Positions 8,820-15,904 of a stretch of 39,402 bases of DNA are shown in pieces. How positions within the stretch are numbered: the stretch's first letter is position 1; each line of letters opens with the position of its first letter. Made by a program: the position numbers and the translations under genes. The stretch is from Myxococcales bacterium (lineage in GTDB: Bacteria; Myxococcota_A; UBA9160; UBA4427): assembly GCA_012959665.1 (NCBI GenBank), contig DUCT01000147.1:1-39402 (forward strand). The letters are read 5' to 3'. The notes beneath the pieces are model-generated. The model was not told where the DNA came from, made no database searches, and saw nothing but the letters and a program-made list of their open reading frames with translations.

Positions 8820-10160
8820 TCAACGCTCCTCCTCCGCCCCCACCTCGACGCGCTTGCGCTGACGCTCGCGGAAGGCCTCGATTCGCTCTTTCTCGATCAG
8901 CCGCATGAGATGGCGATTGCGTCGCTTCACGCGCTCGAGCTCGAGCTCGAGCTCCCGGGGCGTGAGTCCCGACTTCTCGAAAACCAGATCGAACTCCAGG
9001 CGCCGTTCCCCGCCATCGCCCCCCAGAGCCGCGATCTCCACTCGGTTTATCCCCTCACGAACCGGCACGAAGGCTAGAAAGCTGCCGTCCGGCGCGAGTT
9101 CGACGTCGTAGGAAATTTCCCCGGTGCCGAGATTCGTCACGATCACATCCTCGATGTCGGCAAAGGAAACCCCCTGTAAAAATGCGACGATATCACCCGG
9201 ATTTCGAACCGGAGTAAAGCGACCCCGGGTGATACGCGAGATTTCCGAGAGAGCCAAGGGCGATGTCAGCGCCCCCTGACCCAACGCGAATGTATTGATC
9301 TGAATCCCAGCCGTGCGCGCGAGTCGCGCGGCCGAGATCGCCGCTTCGGTATCCTCGGGGTCCGCATGGATCGCTTTACCAAAGGGGAAGGTGGGAACGC
9401 CATCGGTCAGAAAAGTCACGACCTTGCGCGAGCCCGGCTTGGGCTGACTGTAGGCCTGGGAAAGGCCGGCCAGTTCAATCACCGAGAGTTGAATGGCCGC
9501 CGCGAAGTTTGTCGCGCCATACGAACCCTCGGCGAGAATTTCGGACAGCGCCTGGTCGATGGCTTTAAAATCCCGGGTTAGAGCGACCTTCACAAAGGCA
9601 TCCTTTTGATCGACGCTTTGGCGCTCTCCTGTTTCGGGGTGAACCTGCCCTGAAAAGGCGATAATGCCCACCTGGGTCCTTTGAGGGTCGAGCACCTCAA
9701 GCAGGTGCCGAGTGGCCTGGATCTCCGCCGCGAGAATGGTGTCCTCGGGATCACTGCAGACCATGTCCTCGGGGTAGGTCCCGGGCGCCACCAGCTCCTG
9801 CCGGGGATTGAGCCCGATTTCGCCGTCCTCGTCGACGTCAATGCCGCTGGGATAACGGCTCGAGTGCGAAACATCGATGACCACCATCACGTCGAAATCC
9901 GCCTTCACGCCGTCTCCGGACTCGGCCCGTCCGCGCACCGGCGCCATCGTGACCCGGTTCCGGACCACTTCCCCCGGCGCCGGGGATGTCACCACCAGGC
10001 GCACCTCCGACGGCGCCCGAACCCGCTCCTCGGCCCCTGCGCTTGGATTCGCCATCCCCAGAACAAGCGCGAGGGCCAGCCCAAGGGCCAGCCGACGCGG
10101 ATGGACCCGTTCGTCCCCAGGCGCCCATTCCAGATCTCTTCGCACAATCAACTCCGTCAC
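8820..10160 (-). CDS. Secreted von Willebrand factor A domain protein
   Basis: A 446-residue exported protein. A basic N-region, then a hydrophobic core at about 24-40 ending in SAGAEE, fits a Sec signal peptide. The VWA domain runs from about residue 88 to 330. It has a complete metal-ion-dependent adhesion site: Asp96-x-Ser98-x-Ser100, Thr217 and Asp253 (FLTDGVP). Just after the first motif is an insert of about 40 residues with a DVDEDGEIG calcium-loop-like sequence and one Cys. After the domain come a beta-rich segment and a highly charged Arg/Glu helix at the C-terminus. VWA domains mediate protein-protein contacts, so a binding or scaffold role in the periplasm is likely. The GTG start lies in the second copy of a 16-bp direct repeat, and the first copy supplies its ribosome site. 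Confidence 0.82.
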   Translation of the reverse strand: MTELIVRRDLEWAPGDERVHPRRLALGLALALVLGMANPSAGAEERVRAPSEVRLVVTSPAPGEVVRNRVTMAPVRGRAESGDGVKADFDVMVVIDVSHSSRYPSGIDVDEDGEIGLNPRQELVAPGTYPEDMVCSDPEDTILAAEIQATRHLLEVLDPQRTQVGIIAFSGQVHPETGERQSVDQKDAFVKVALTRDFKAIDQALSEILAEGSYGATNFAAAIQLSVIELAGLSQAYSQPKPGSRKVVTFLTDGVPTFPFGKAIHADPEDTEAAISAARLARTAGIQINTFALGQGALTSPLALSEISRITRGRFTPVRNPGDIVAFLQGVSFADIEDVIVTNLGTGEISYDVELAPDGSFLAFVPVREGINRVEIAALGGDGGERRLEFDLVFEKSGLTPRELELELERVKRRNRHLMRLIEKERIEAFRERQRKRVEVGAEEER

Positions 10161-10177
10161 CCAATCAACTCCGTCAC
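10145..10177 (-). repeat. Tandem 17-bp duplication across the VWA start codon
   Basis: On the minus strand GTGACGGAGTTGATTG occurs twice, at 10177-10162 and 10160-10145, separated by one G. The copies are 17 bases apart and so out of frame with each other. Only the second GTG opens the VWA protein. The first GTG leads to a six-codon frame ending in TGA, which is made by the junction. The GGAG of the first copy sits eight bases before the second GTG. Confidence 0.8.
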
Positions 10178-10294
10178 ACCTTCACCAGGGCCCGATCTCG
10201 CTTCAACGCCCTCTCGTATGGGGCGCGCAGCCCATCGGGGGGGCCAGCCGGTACCCGACTGGTCAATATACAGGGCCCGCCCGGTCCGCTGGCC

Positions 10295-11437
10295 TCACGG
10301 CCCCAAGGGCACCCACTCCCAAGCGTCCACCGGTTCCCGGCCGCTTCCGGCCGCCTTCGGGGACGAGTCCGAATTCCCGAGGCCAGCCTTGCCCGCGCCC
10401 CCGCCTCCGCCCAGAGGCGACTTTGCAAACGCGTCGATTCGGCCCAGGCGACGGCTGATTCGGTCGATCGCTTCGAGGGTCACGCGCCCCAGGGTCGCCA
10501 GTTCCCCTGGATCCGGGGGGCCTGCCGGCCCCGAGGACGCCGCGCCCGGGCCCCCCCGACGAGTGCCGATCAGCCCAACTGTGGGGCGTAATCCCGCGGC
10601 CAGAAAAGCCAGGTGCCCGGCCAGGGGCGAACTAAACGCATCGCTTCCCGCGAACACCGGACCGGCTTCCAATGCGCGGCCGGCCTGCCAGAGGGTCTCG
10701 CGATACATCCGGTGCGAACGGAGATCGCGCTCGAGCACGAATCGCGGTCCGGGCAGCCGGCCGAAAAAAATCGCAAGTCGCACCTGGTCGATCATCTGCC
10801 GAGCCGCCAGTTCGGTAGCCGCGGCATGGCTCCCGGGAAAACGCCGGGGGGTGACTTCCCCGGGGCCGACTTGCGCCGCGGCGGTTCCCCCGGCCAGTCC
10901 GTCACCCTCGAGGAAGACCAGAGCCACCGAATAGGGGCGCGGCGCCTCAGCGAGAACCCGGCCCAATTCGAGAACCACAGCGGCCCCGGCCGCAGCCGCA
11001 TAGTCCTCGGGACCCCGACCGTCGCGCTCCGAGGGCAAGGTGTCATACCGCGCAATAAGCAGCAGCGGGTCGTCGCTCTCTCCATCAAGAAAGCCAACCA
11101 CGGCTTGGATCGGCGCGCGCTCAGAACCGGAGCCAGCGGATTCACCCGCCCATACTTCGACCCGGGCACCGAGCCCTTCCAACTCCTCGGCGATCCAGGC
11201 CCCCGCCCGAGCGGCGCTCTCCGAGCCCGGCCCCCGGGCGCCCGCGTCCACCAGGGTCTCGAGGTTCTGGGACGCCCGCACCCCCGAGAAGGAGACCGGT
11301 CCCAAGGGCGCCTGGGAGTGCCCCGACGAAGAAGGATTCGGTGGAGGCGTTCCGCAGGCCAGCGGGGCGAGCAGGGCGAGAAGGGCCCAGAGGGGCATGA
11401 ACCGCTCAGCTCGAAGCCTCGCTTCTAGGCGCTTCAT
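10295..11437 (-). CDS. M28 peptidase-like lipoprotein, probably inactive
   Basis: A 380-residue lipoprotein: basic N-region, hydrophobic core and lipobox LAPLAC with Cys28. The body resembles M28 aminopeptidases and glutaminyl cyclases: helix and strands from 55, LLLIARYDT at 127-133, AAVVLELGRVLAE at 152-163, SVALVFLEGDG at 170-180, and a late GSDAFSSPLAGHLAFLAAG segment resembling the DDHLPFL region. However, the first zinc ligand His of the AHYDS motif is Arg130, and the bridging Asp-Asp segment is replaced by YAAAAGAA. Catalysis by the usual two-metal mechanism is therefore unlikely, and a binding role is more plausible. The C-terminus is Gly/Ser-rich. Start 11437 is chosen to give a normal lipoprotein signal; 11458 and 11398 are alternatives. 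Family membership is inferred from the pattern, not a search. Confidence 0.68.
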   Translation of the reverse strand: MKRLEARLRAERFMPLWALLALLAPLACGTPPPNPSSSGHSQAPLGPVSFSGVRASQNLETLVDAGARGPGSESAARAGAWIAEELEGLGARVEVWAGESAGSGSERAPIQAVVGFLDGESDDPLLLIARYDTLPSERDGRGPEDYAAAAGAAVVLELGRVLAEAPRPYSVALVFLEGDGLAGGTAAAQVGPGEVTPRRFPGSHAAATELAARQMIDQVRLAIFFGRLPGPRFVLERDLRSHRMYRETLWQAGRALEAGPVFAGSDAFSSPLAGHLAFLAAGLRPTVGLIGTRRGGPGAASSGPAGPPDPGELATLGRVTLEAIDRISRRLGRIDAFAKSPLGGGGGAGKAGLGNSDSSPKAAGSGREPVDAWEWVPLGP

Positions 11438-11928
11438 TCCGTCGGTCTCGGCCACCATAAGGGCGACTCTAGGCCACTCCGCCTCTCCGCACGCGGCCAG
11501 GGCTCCCTCGAACCCTTGGATAGACGGGGGTAAAAGCCACGTTAATCCCTGAGTGGGGATCCAATTGCCCTCGTTCCGGCAAATTTGCTGCGATATCGAA
11601 GAATCTTTGACACACCCAGCCCGCAACGCCCACTTCCTTTTCGTGAGACCCGCTCCTCGCGGGGTTATTCAAGAGCCGAAGGCAGAATCCCTCCCTGGGG
11701 GTTCTGCCTTCAAACTTTTGACTTTCGCCTCGGGTTCTGTTCCAAGGTCGTCCGATTTTTAGTTTTGAAATTTGGATCTCGCGTTCGAGTTCTGCTTCGC
11801 CAGCCCATGCCCGAGTCAGTCCCTCGCGCCAACTCCTCGCGCTTCGCTCCGAACCCAAGCCGCTGCCCCCAGCACTAGCCCCAGCCTCAGCCCCGATATC
11901 ATGCCGCGGTCCCGCGGAGAACCAACCA
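11438..11928. other. Divergent intergenic region with two hairpins
   Basis: About 490 bases separate the leftward lipoprotein gene from rightward comM. Frames here show no family features. The middle holds two stem-loops (11649-11663 and 11678-11711). The segment 11711-11775 is AT-rich and pyrimidine-rich, a likely place for the comM promoter, although I see no clean -10/-35 pair. Confidence 0.45.
11649..11711 (+). ncRNA. Two adjacent stem-loops, possible small RNA or terminator
   Basis: CCCGC (11649-11653) pairs with GCGGG (11659-11663) and is followed by GTTATT. Fifteen bases on, GAAGGCAGAA (11678-11687) pairs perfectly with TTCTGCCTTC (11702-11711) around a 14-base loop that itself has CCC/GGG pairing, followed by AAACTTTTGACTTT. 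A ten-pair perfect stem is unlikely by chance. It lies upstream of both flanking genes, so it could be an untranslated-leader structure, a small RNA or a terminator from an unseen short transcript. The strand is not certain. Confidence 0.35.
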
Positions 11929-13437
11929 ATGGCACGCGTCCTCGGGGCTTCGCTCCTCGGCATCGACGGGATACCCGTGGAGGTCGAGGTCCGCATCAGC
12001 GCCCAGCTCCCACGGATCGATATCGTGGGCCTCCCCGAACTGTCCGTGCGTGAGAGCGCAGCCCGGGTGCGAGCAGCGATTTCCTCTGTGGGCGAGTCAT
12101 TCCCCCAGAACCGAGTCACCATCAACCTCGCCCCAGCCGCCCTGCGAAAGGGAGGCTCGGGGCTTGATCTCGCCATCGCCATCGGCATCTTGGTCGCCAG
12201 TGGCGCTGTCGAACCCCAGGCTACAGAGGGGATCGCATTCATCGGCGAACTCGCACTCGACGGACGCTTGCGCGGCGTCCGGGGCGAACTCGCCATGACC
12301 CTCGCGGCGCGCACTGCGGGGTGTCGAGCGCTGATCGCGCCCGCGGGCTGGACCGCTTCGGCCTCTTTGGTTTCCGACGTGGAAGTCTTCGCCGCCGGAG
12401 ATCTCGCCGCCGTGATCGCACATCTGCGCGGGCACGAACCCCTTGCCCGACAAACCCCGGAAGCCCGGGACCGACCCACCCAGCCCACCCTGTGTTTGAG
12501 CGACGTGCGCGGCCAGGAAACGGCGAAACGTGGCCTGGAGATCGCCGCAGCGGGCGGGCACGGCATCCTGCTCAGCGGTCCACCGGGCGCCGGGAAGAGT
12601 ATGCTGGCCCGCAGGCTACCCGGGATTCTCCCGCCCCTGCTCGCCGAAGAAGCGCTGACGGCCACGCGTATCCACGACGCCGCGGGCCTGCTCGGTCCCA
12701 CCAGCCCCGCTCTCTCCGATCGGCCCTTTCGCGCCCCCCACCACACCTGCACCGTCGCCGGGCTCCTTGGTGGTGGGACTCCCCCGGTTCCCGGCGAAGC
12801 TTCCCTGGCCCACGGAGGTGTTCTGCTGCTCGATGAATTGCCCGAGTTTGAGCGGCGGGCGCGGGAATCCCTACGTCAGGTTCTGGAGGACCGTTGGATC
12901 GTCCTCGCCAGAGCCAACTACACGTGCCGTCTTCCCGCGAATTTCATGCTGGTCGCCACGGCGAATCCCTGCCCCTGTGGCTGGTGGGGAAGCGAGCAAC
13001 GCAATTGCCGCTGCGAAGCCCGGTCCATCGAGCGCTATCGAGCCCGAATTTCCGGCCCCCTTCTCGATCGCATCGACCTGCACCTGAACGTGCCCGGACA
13101 GGCGTGGCGCGACCTCGCCGAACCCGCCGGAGGCGAAACCAGCGCTCAACTGCGACCACGCATCGAACGGGCCCGGGGCGTCCAGCAGAGCAGGGCTGGA
13201 GCGTGCAATGCCGATCTGGCCGACGCCCGCCTTGTGCGGGATCTCAAGGCCACTGGCGCGGCCCATGCGATGCTCGGCCGGGCGGTGGATCGTCTCCGGC
13301 TCTCCGCCCGGGCCGCGCGGCGGGTTCAGCGCGTGGCGCGAACCATCGCAGACCTCGCGGCGGAGGAGCAGGTGGGCGAGGAGGCCATTGCCGAAGCCCT
13401 GGGCTACCGGGAGGAAGAGAGCCCGGGCGGCACCTGA
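11929..13437 (+). CDS. comM: YifB/ComM family Mg-chelatase-like AAA+ ATPase
   Basis: A 502-residue hexameric helicase-like ATPase. In naturally competent bacteria ComM promotes branch migration during uptake and integration of foreign DNA, and it is also widespread outside known competent species. The N-terminal Lon-like fold domain spans about 1-165, including the segment VGLPELSVRESAARVRAA. The AAA+ core has Walker A GPPGAGKS at 217-224, the FRAPHHT motif at 267-273 and Walker B LLLDE at 299-303. A cysteine cluster NPCPCGWWG with Cys348, Cys350, Cys360 and Cys362 follows. The C-terminal helical domain carries LSARAARRVQRVARTIADLA. Length and motifs are standard and the gene looks intact. 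ATG 11929 has GGAG about ten bases upstream. Two back-to-back hairpins follow the stop. No other competence genes are in the window. Confidence 0.94.
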   Translation: MARVLGASLLGIDGIPVEVEVRISAQLPRIDIVGLPELSVRESAARVRAAISSVGESFPQNRVTINLAPAALRKGGSGLDLAIAIGILVASGAVEPQATEGIAFIGELALDGRLRGVRGELAMTLAARTAGCRALIAPAGWTASASLVSDVEVFAAGDLAAVIAHLRGHEPLARQTPEARDRPTQPTLCLSDVRGQETAKRGLEIAAAGGHGILLSGPPGAGKSMLARRLPGILPPLLAEEALTATRIHDAAGLLGPTSPALSDRPFRAPHHTCTVAGLLGGGTPPVPGEASLAHGGVLLLDELPEFERRARESLRQVLEDRWIVLARANYTCRLPANFMLVATANPCPCGWWGSEQRNCRCEARSIERYRARISGPLLDRIDLHLNVPGQAWRDLAEPAGGETSAQLRPRIERARGVQQSRAGACNADLADARLVRDLKATGAAHAMLGRAVDRLRLSARAARRVQRVARTIADLAAEEQVGEEAIAEALGYREEESPGGT

Positions 13438-13445
13438 GCGGACCC

Positions 13446-13500
13446 GAGCCGGGGGATTTGCCCCGGCTCATTTGGGCCCGACCGGCTCAGTCAAGCCGGT
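13446..13500 (+). terminator. Double hairpin after comM
   Basis: GAGCCGGGG (13446-13454) pairs perfectly with CCCCGGCTC (13461-13469), nine pairs with a six-base loop. A second stem, ACCGGCT (13481-13487) with AGCCGGT (13494-13500), follows. They begin nine bases after the comM stop. The T-tract is short, so termination may be factor-assisted, but the structure should isolate comM from the sigma-54-driven unit. Confidence 0.6.
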
Positions 13501-13596
13501 CCCGCTTCCCAGTGGGTTGGGCCCCGAATCGCCTAATTGAAACCTAAGTCATGGTTTTTAAATCAGATTTTAATTCTTGAGATTTAATTTAAATTC

Positions 13597-13613
13597 TTGG
13601 CACGAATGCTGCA
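13597..13613 (+). promoter_or_regulatory. Sigma-54 (RpoN) -24/-12 promoter
   Basis: TTGGCACGAATGCTGCA matches the consensus YTGGCACGRNNNTTGCW at all but one defined position (C for T before TGC). The GG and GC pairs have the required ten-base spacing. The expected transcript start is near 13624, giving a leader of about 80 bases before the small gene at 13704. The 50 bases upstream are very AT-rich in a GC-rich genome, as expected where IHF bends DNA towards an enhancer-binding activator. No activator gene is in the window. Confidence 0.8.
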
Positions 13614-13703
13614 TTACAAGGACATTGTAAGACCGAACCAACCCTCACCTCGAATCAATGGCTCATCCAAGTACCGGTTGAGCGACAAGCAAGGGAGAAA
13701 ATC

Positions 13704-14006
13704 ATGCACGTCCTTTCCTCCGATCCGTCCATGCGTCCGATGGCCGGGCCCATTCCCCATTCACAGGCTGTGGCCCAGGCCGCACTCGACGAAGATTCCT
13801 GGCTCCAGCCCGCCACCCAGTCGGCCCTATCCGCGGATCAGCCCCGGCTCGACTGCACCCTCCTCGAAGTGATCGACGCCATCGCCGACGTAGCCGACAA
13901 CGACGACGAAGTACTGGCCACACTCGCGTACATGCTCGACTCGGGTCGCATCCAGCTCTCCGGATTGCTCAACCCAGAGACCACCGAAGCCCGGGTCGCC
14001 TTGTAG
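13704..14006 (+). CDS. Small acidic protein downstream of a sigma-54 promoter
   Basis: A 100-residue protein of no assigned function. The N-terminal 45 residues are Pro/Ala/Ser-rich and probably flexible. The conserved-looking part is the C-terminal half, CTLLEVIDAIADVADNDDE followed by VLATLAYMLDSGRIQLSG, an amphipathic acidic helix pair. I recall similar short proteins in deltaproteobacteria (TLLEVV, then DDREVVATV and LxSGRVRLxG), but no function for them. ATG 13704 has AGGGAGA six bases upstream, a strong site. The start lies about 80 bases after the expected sigma-54 transcript start, and the stop lies 96 bases before topoisomerase VI subunit B on the same strand. A weak 5-bp stem (14034-14047) and a repeated CCCGGCATG lie between them, so co-transcription with the topoisomerase is possible but not shown. 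Confidence 0.75.
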   Translation: MHVLSSDPSMRPMAGPIPHSQAVAQAALDEDSWLQPATQSALSADQPRLDCTLLEVIDAIADVADNDDEVLATLAYMLDSGRIQLSGLLNPETTEARVAL

Positions 14007-14102
14007 AAGTCCCGGCATGCCTTGACCCCGCCCTGCCCGACCGGGCATGATCCCGGCATGGGAAGGCCCAGTCAGCCTCCCGGAAGTCGGGGAGACAAGG
14101 CC

Positions 14103-15887
14103 ATGGCGCAGGCGAAGAAAAAAGCAAAGGCGAAACCCAAGAAGGCCTCCTCCCGAGCCCGAGTCAAGAGCGCCAAGCCCGGGCGGAAGTCCCAAGCGAA
14201 GAAGAAAGCCCCGGGCAGGAAGAAAGCCGGGGCCGTCCGAAAAAGGACAGCGAGCAAGCAGGCCGGCAGCGCGAAGAAGAAAGCTTCCGGGAGCAAGCGA
14301 AGGAGGGTCGCAAAACCCCTTCGCCCAACGAGCAACGCCGCCGAAATGGCCGAGAAGCAACGCGACATCTCGGTTTCTGAATTCTTTGCCAAAAACCGAC
14401 ACCTGCTCGGCTTTGACAATCCCTCCAAGGCCCTTCTCACCACGGTCAAAGAGGGTGTCGACAATGCCCTCGATGCATGCGAAGAAGCCGGCGTCGTTCC
14501 CGATATCCAAATCGAAATCCATCAGAAGAGCGATTCGCGCTTCCGAGTGGTGATCGAGGACAACGGCCCGGGTATCGTGCGCGATCAGGTTCCCAAGATT
14601 TTTGGCCGCCTCCTCTACGGATCCAAATTTCATCGCCTTCGCCAGAGCCGCGGGCAGCAAGGCATAGGGATCAGTGCCGCGGGTATGTATGGCCTGCTCA
14701 CCACCGGCAAGCCCGTAAAAATCATTACCCGTACGGGGAAGGGCAGACAGGCCCACGAGTTCGAACTGGTCATCGACACCAAGAAGAACAAGCCCCAGGT
14801 CAAGCGCGACCTCGTGGTCAAATGGCCCAAACACCACGGCACCCGGGTGGAAATCGAACTCGAAGGGAACTACCGGGGCGGACAGCATTCGGTGGACAAC
14901 TACATCCGGCAAATTTCCCTGGCCAACCCCCACGCCCAAATTACCTATGTGCCGCCCGTAGCCGAAGAGCATGGCGACAAACACGTATTTCCCCGGGTCA
15001 CGCGAAAGCTTCCGGCCCACACCGATGAAATACAGCCCCATCCCTACGGGATCGAACTGGGTGTGCTGATGCAAATGTTTCGCGATACCGGATCTCGGAA
15101 CCTCACCAGTTGCTTGCGAAACGACTTCTCTCGGGTCTCTCCCCGGGTCGCCAGCGAGATTTGCGAGAAGGCAAAAGTTTCGCCCAAGCGTCGCCCTGCC
15201 GACATTCGTCGGGAGGAAGCCGATGCCATCTACAAAGCGATCAAGCAAACGAAAATTATGAGCCCCCCAACCGATTGCATCGCTCCCATCGGAGAAGATT
15301 TGATCCTCGCCGCATTGAAGGCCGAGGTCGAAGCGGATTTCTATTCCGCTGTTACCCGGCGACCCACCATCTACCGGGGCAATCCTTTTCTCGTCGAAGT
15401 TGGCCTGGCCTACGGGGGCGAGATGCCACGCGAAGAGAGCGCCGCGCTCTACCGATATGCCAACCGGGTGCCCCTGCAGTACCAGCAGGGGGCGTGCGCA
15501 ATTACTCGCGCCGTCAGCGGAACCAACTGGAAGTCCTACATGGTGCAGCATCCAAAGGGGGCTCTGCCCGTCGGGCCACTGCTCATCATGGTTCACATAG
15601 CCAGCGTCTGGGTTCCCTTTACATCTGAAAGCAAGGACGCGGTTGCCCAATATCCCGAGATCATCAAGGAATTTCGATTCGCCCTCCAAGAGTGCGGACG
15701 AAAAATGACGAATTATCTGCGCAAGCAGAAACGCGTAGCTGAAGAAGCCAAGAAGGCCGCTTACATCGAAAAATACATCCCCCAAGTGGCCATCGGACTC
15801 CAGGAAATTCTTTCCCTCGGCGACCGGGAAACCAGCAAGCTCACAAACAAGCTCACCCACGTACTCGAGCGCAGCCGGAAGAGCTAG
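14103..15887 (+). CDS. top6B: DNA topoisomerase VI subunit B with lysine-rich N-terminal tail
   Basis: ATP-operated clamp subunit of the type IIB topoisomerase, which passes one DNA duplex through another to relax and decatenate DNA. The GHKL ATPase site is complete: EGVDNALDACEEAG with Asn121, EDNGPGI with Asp153 and SRGQQGIGISAAGMYG at about 181-196. The helix-two-turn-helix, the transducer domain (through LAYGGEMPREESAALYRYANRVPL) and a final helix follow. The core (about 510 residues) is close to archaeal size. What is odd is residues 1-80, a Lys/Ala/Arg/Ser tail rich in KKK and KKA that resembles bacterial histone-H1-like proteins. ATG 14103 has GGAG eight bases upstream; an upstream extension to 14022 has no such site. 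Subunit A follows after 17 bases, so the two are surely co-expressed. Confidence 0.95.
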   Translation: MAQAKKKAKAKPKKASSRARVKSAKPGRKSQAKKKAPGRKKAGAVRKRTASKQAGSAKKKASGSKRRRVAKPLRPTSNAAEMAEKQRDISVSEFFAKNRHLLGFDNPSKALLTTVKEGVDNALDACEEAGVVPDIQIEIHQKSDSRFRVVIEDNGPGIVRDQVPKIFGRLLYGSKFHRLRQSRGQQGIGISAAGMYGLLTTGKPVKIITRTGKGRQAHEFELVIDTKKNKPQVKRDLVVKWPKHHGTRVEIELEGNYRGGQHSVDNYIRQISLANPHAQITYVPPVAEEHGDKHVFPRVTRKLPAHTDEIQPHPYGIELGVLMQMFRDTGSRNLTSCLRNDFSRVSPRVASEICEKAKVSPKRRPADIRREEADAIYKAIKQTKIMSPPTDCIAPIGEDLILAALKAEVEADFYSAVTRRPTIYRGNPFLVEVGLAYGGEMPREESAALYRYANRVPLQYQQGACAITRAVSGTNWKSYMVQHPKGALPVGPLLIMVHIASVWVPFTSESKDAVAQYPEIIKEFRFALQECGRKMTNYLRKQKRVAEEAKKAAYIEKYIPQVAIGLQEILSLGDRETSKLTNKLTHVLERSRKS

Positions 15888-15904
15888 CGAGAGGAGGAGG
15901 CCTC

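Noticed and set aside
9681-10934. Plus-strand frame of about 417 codons
   Set aside because: It crosses the VWA gene, a gap and the M28-like gene on the other strand, is Pro/Arg/Ser-rich and has no family features.
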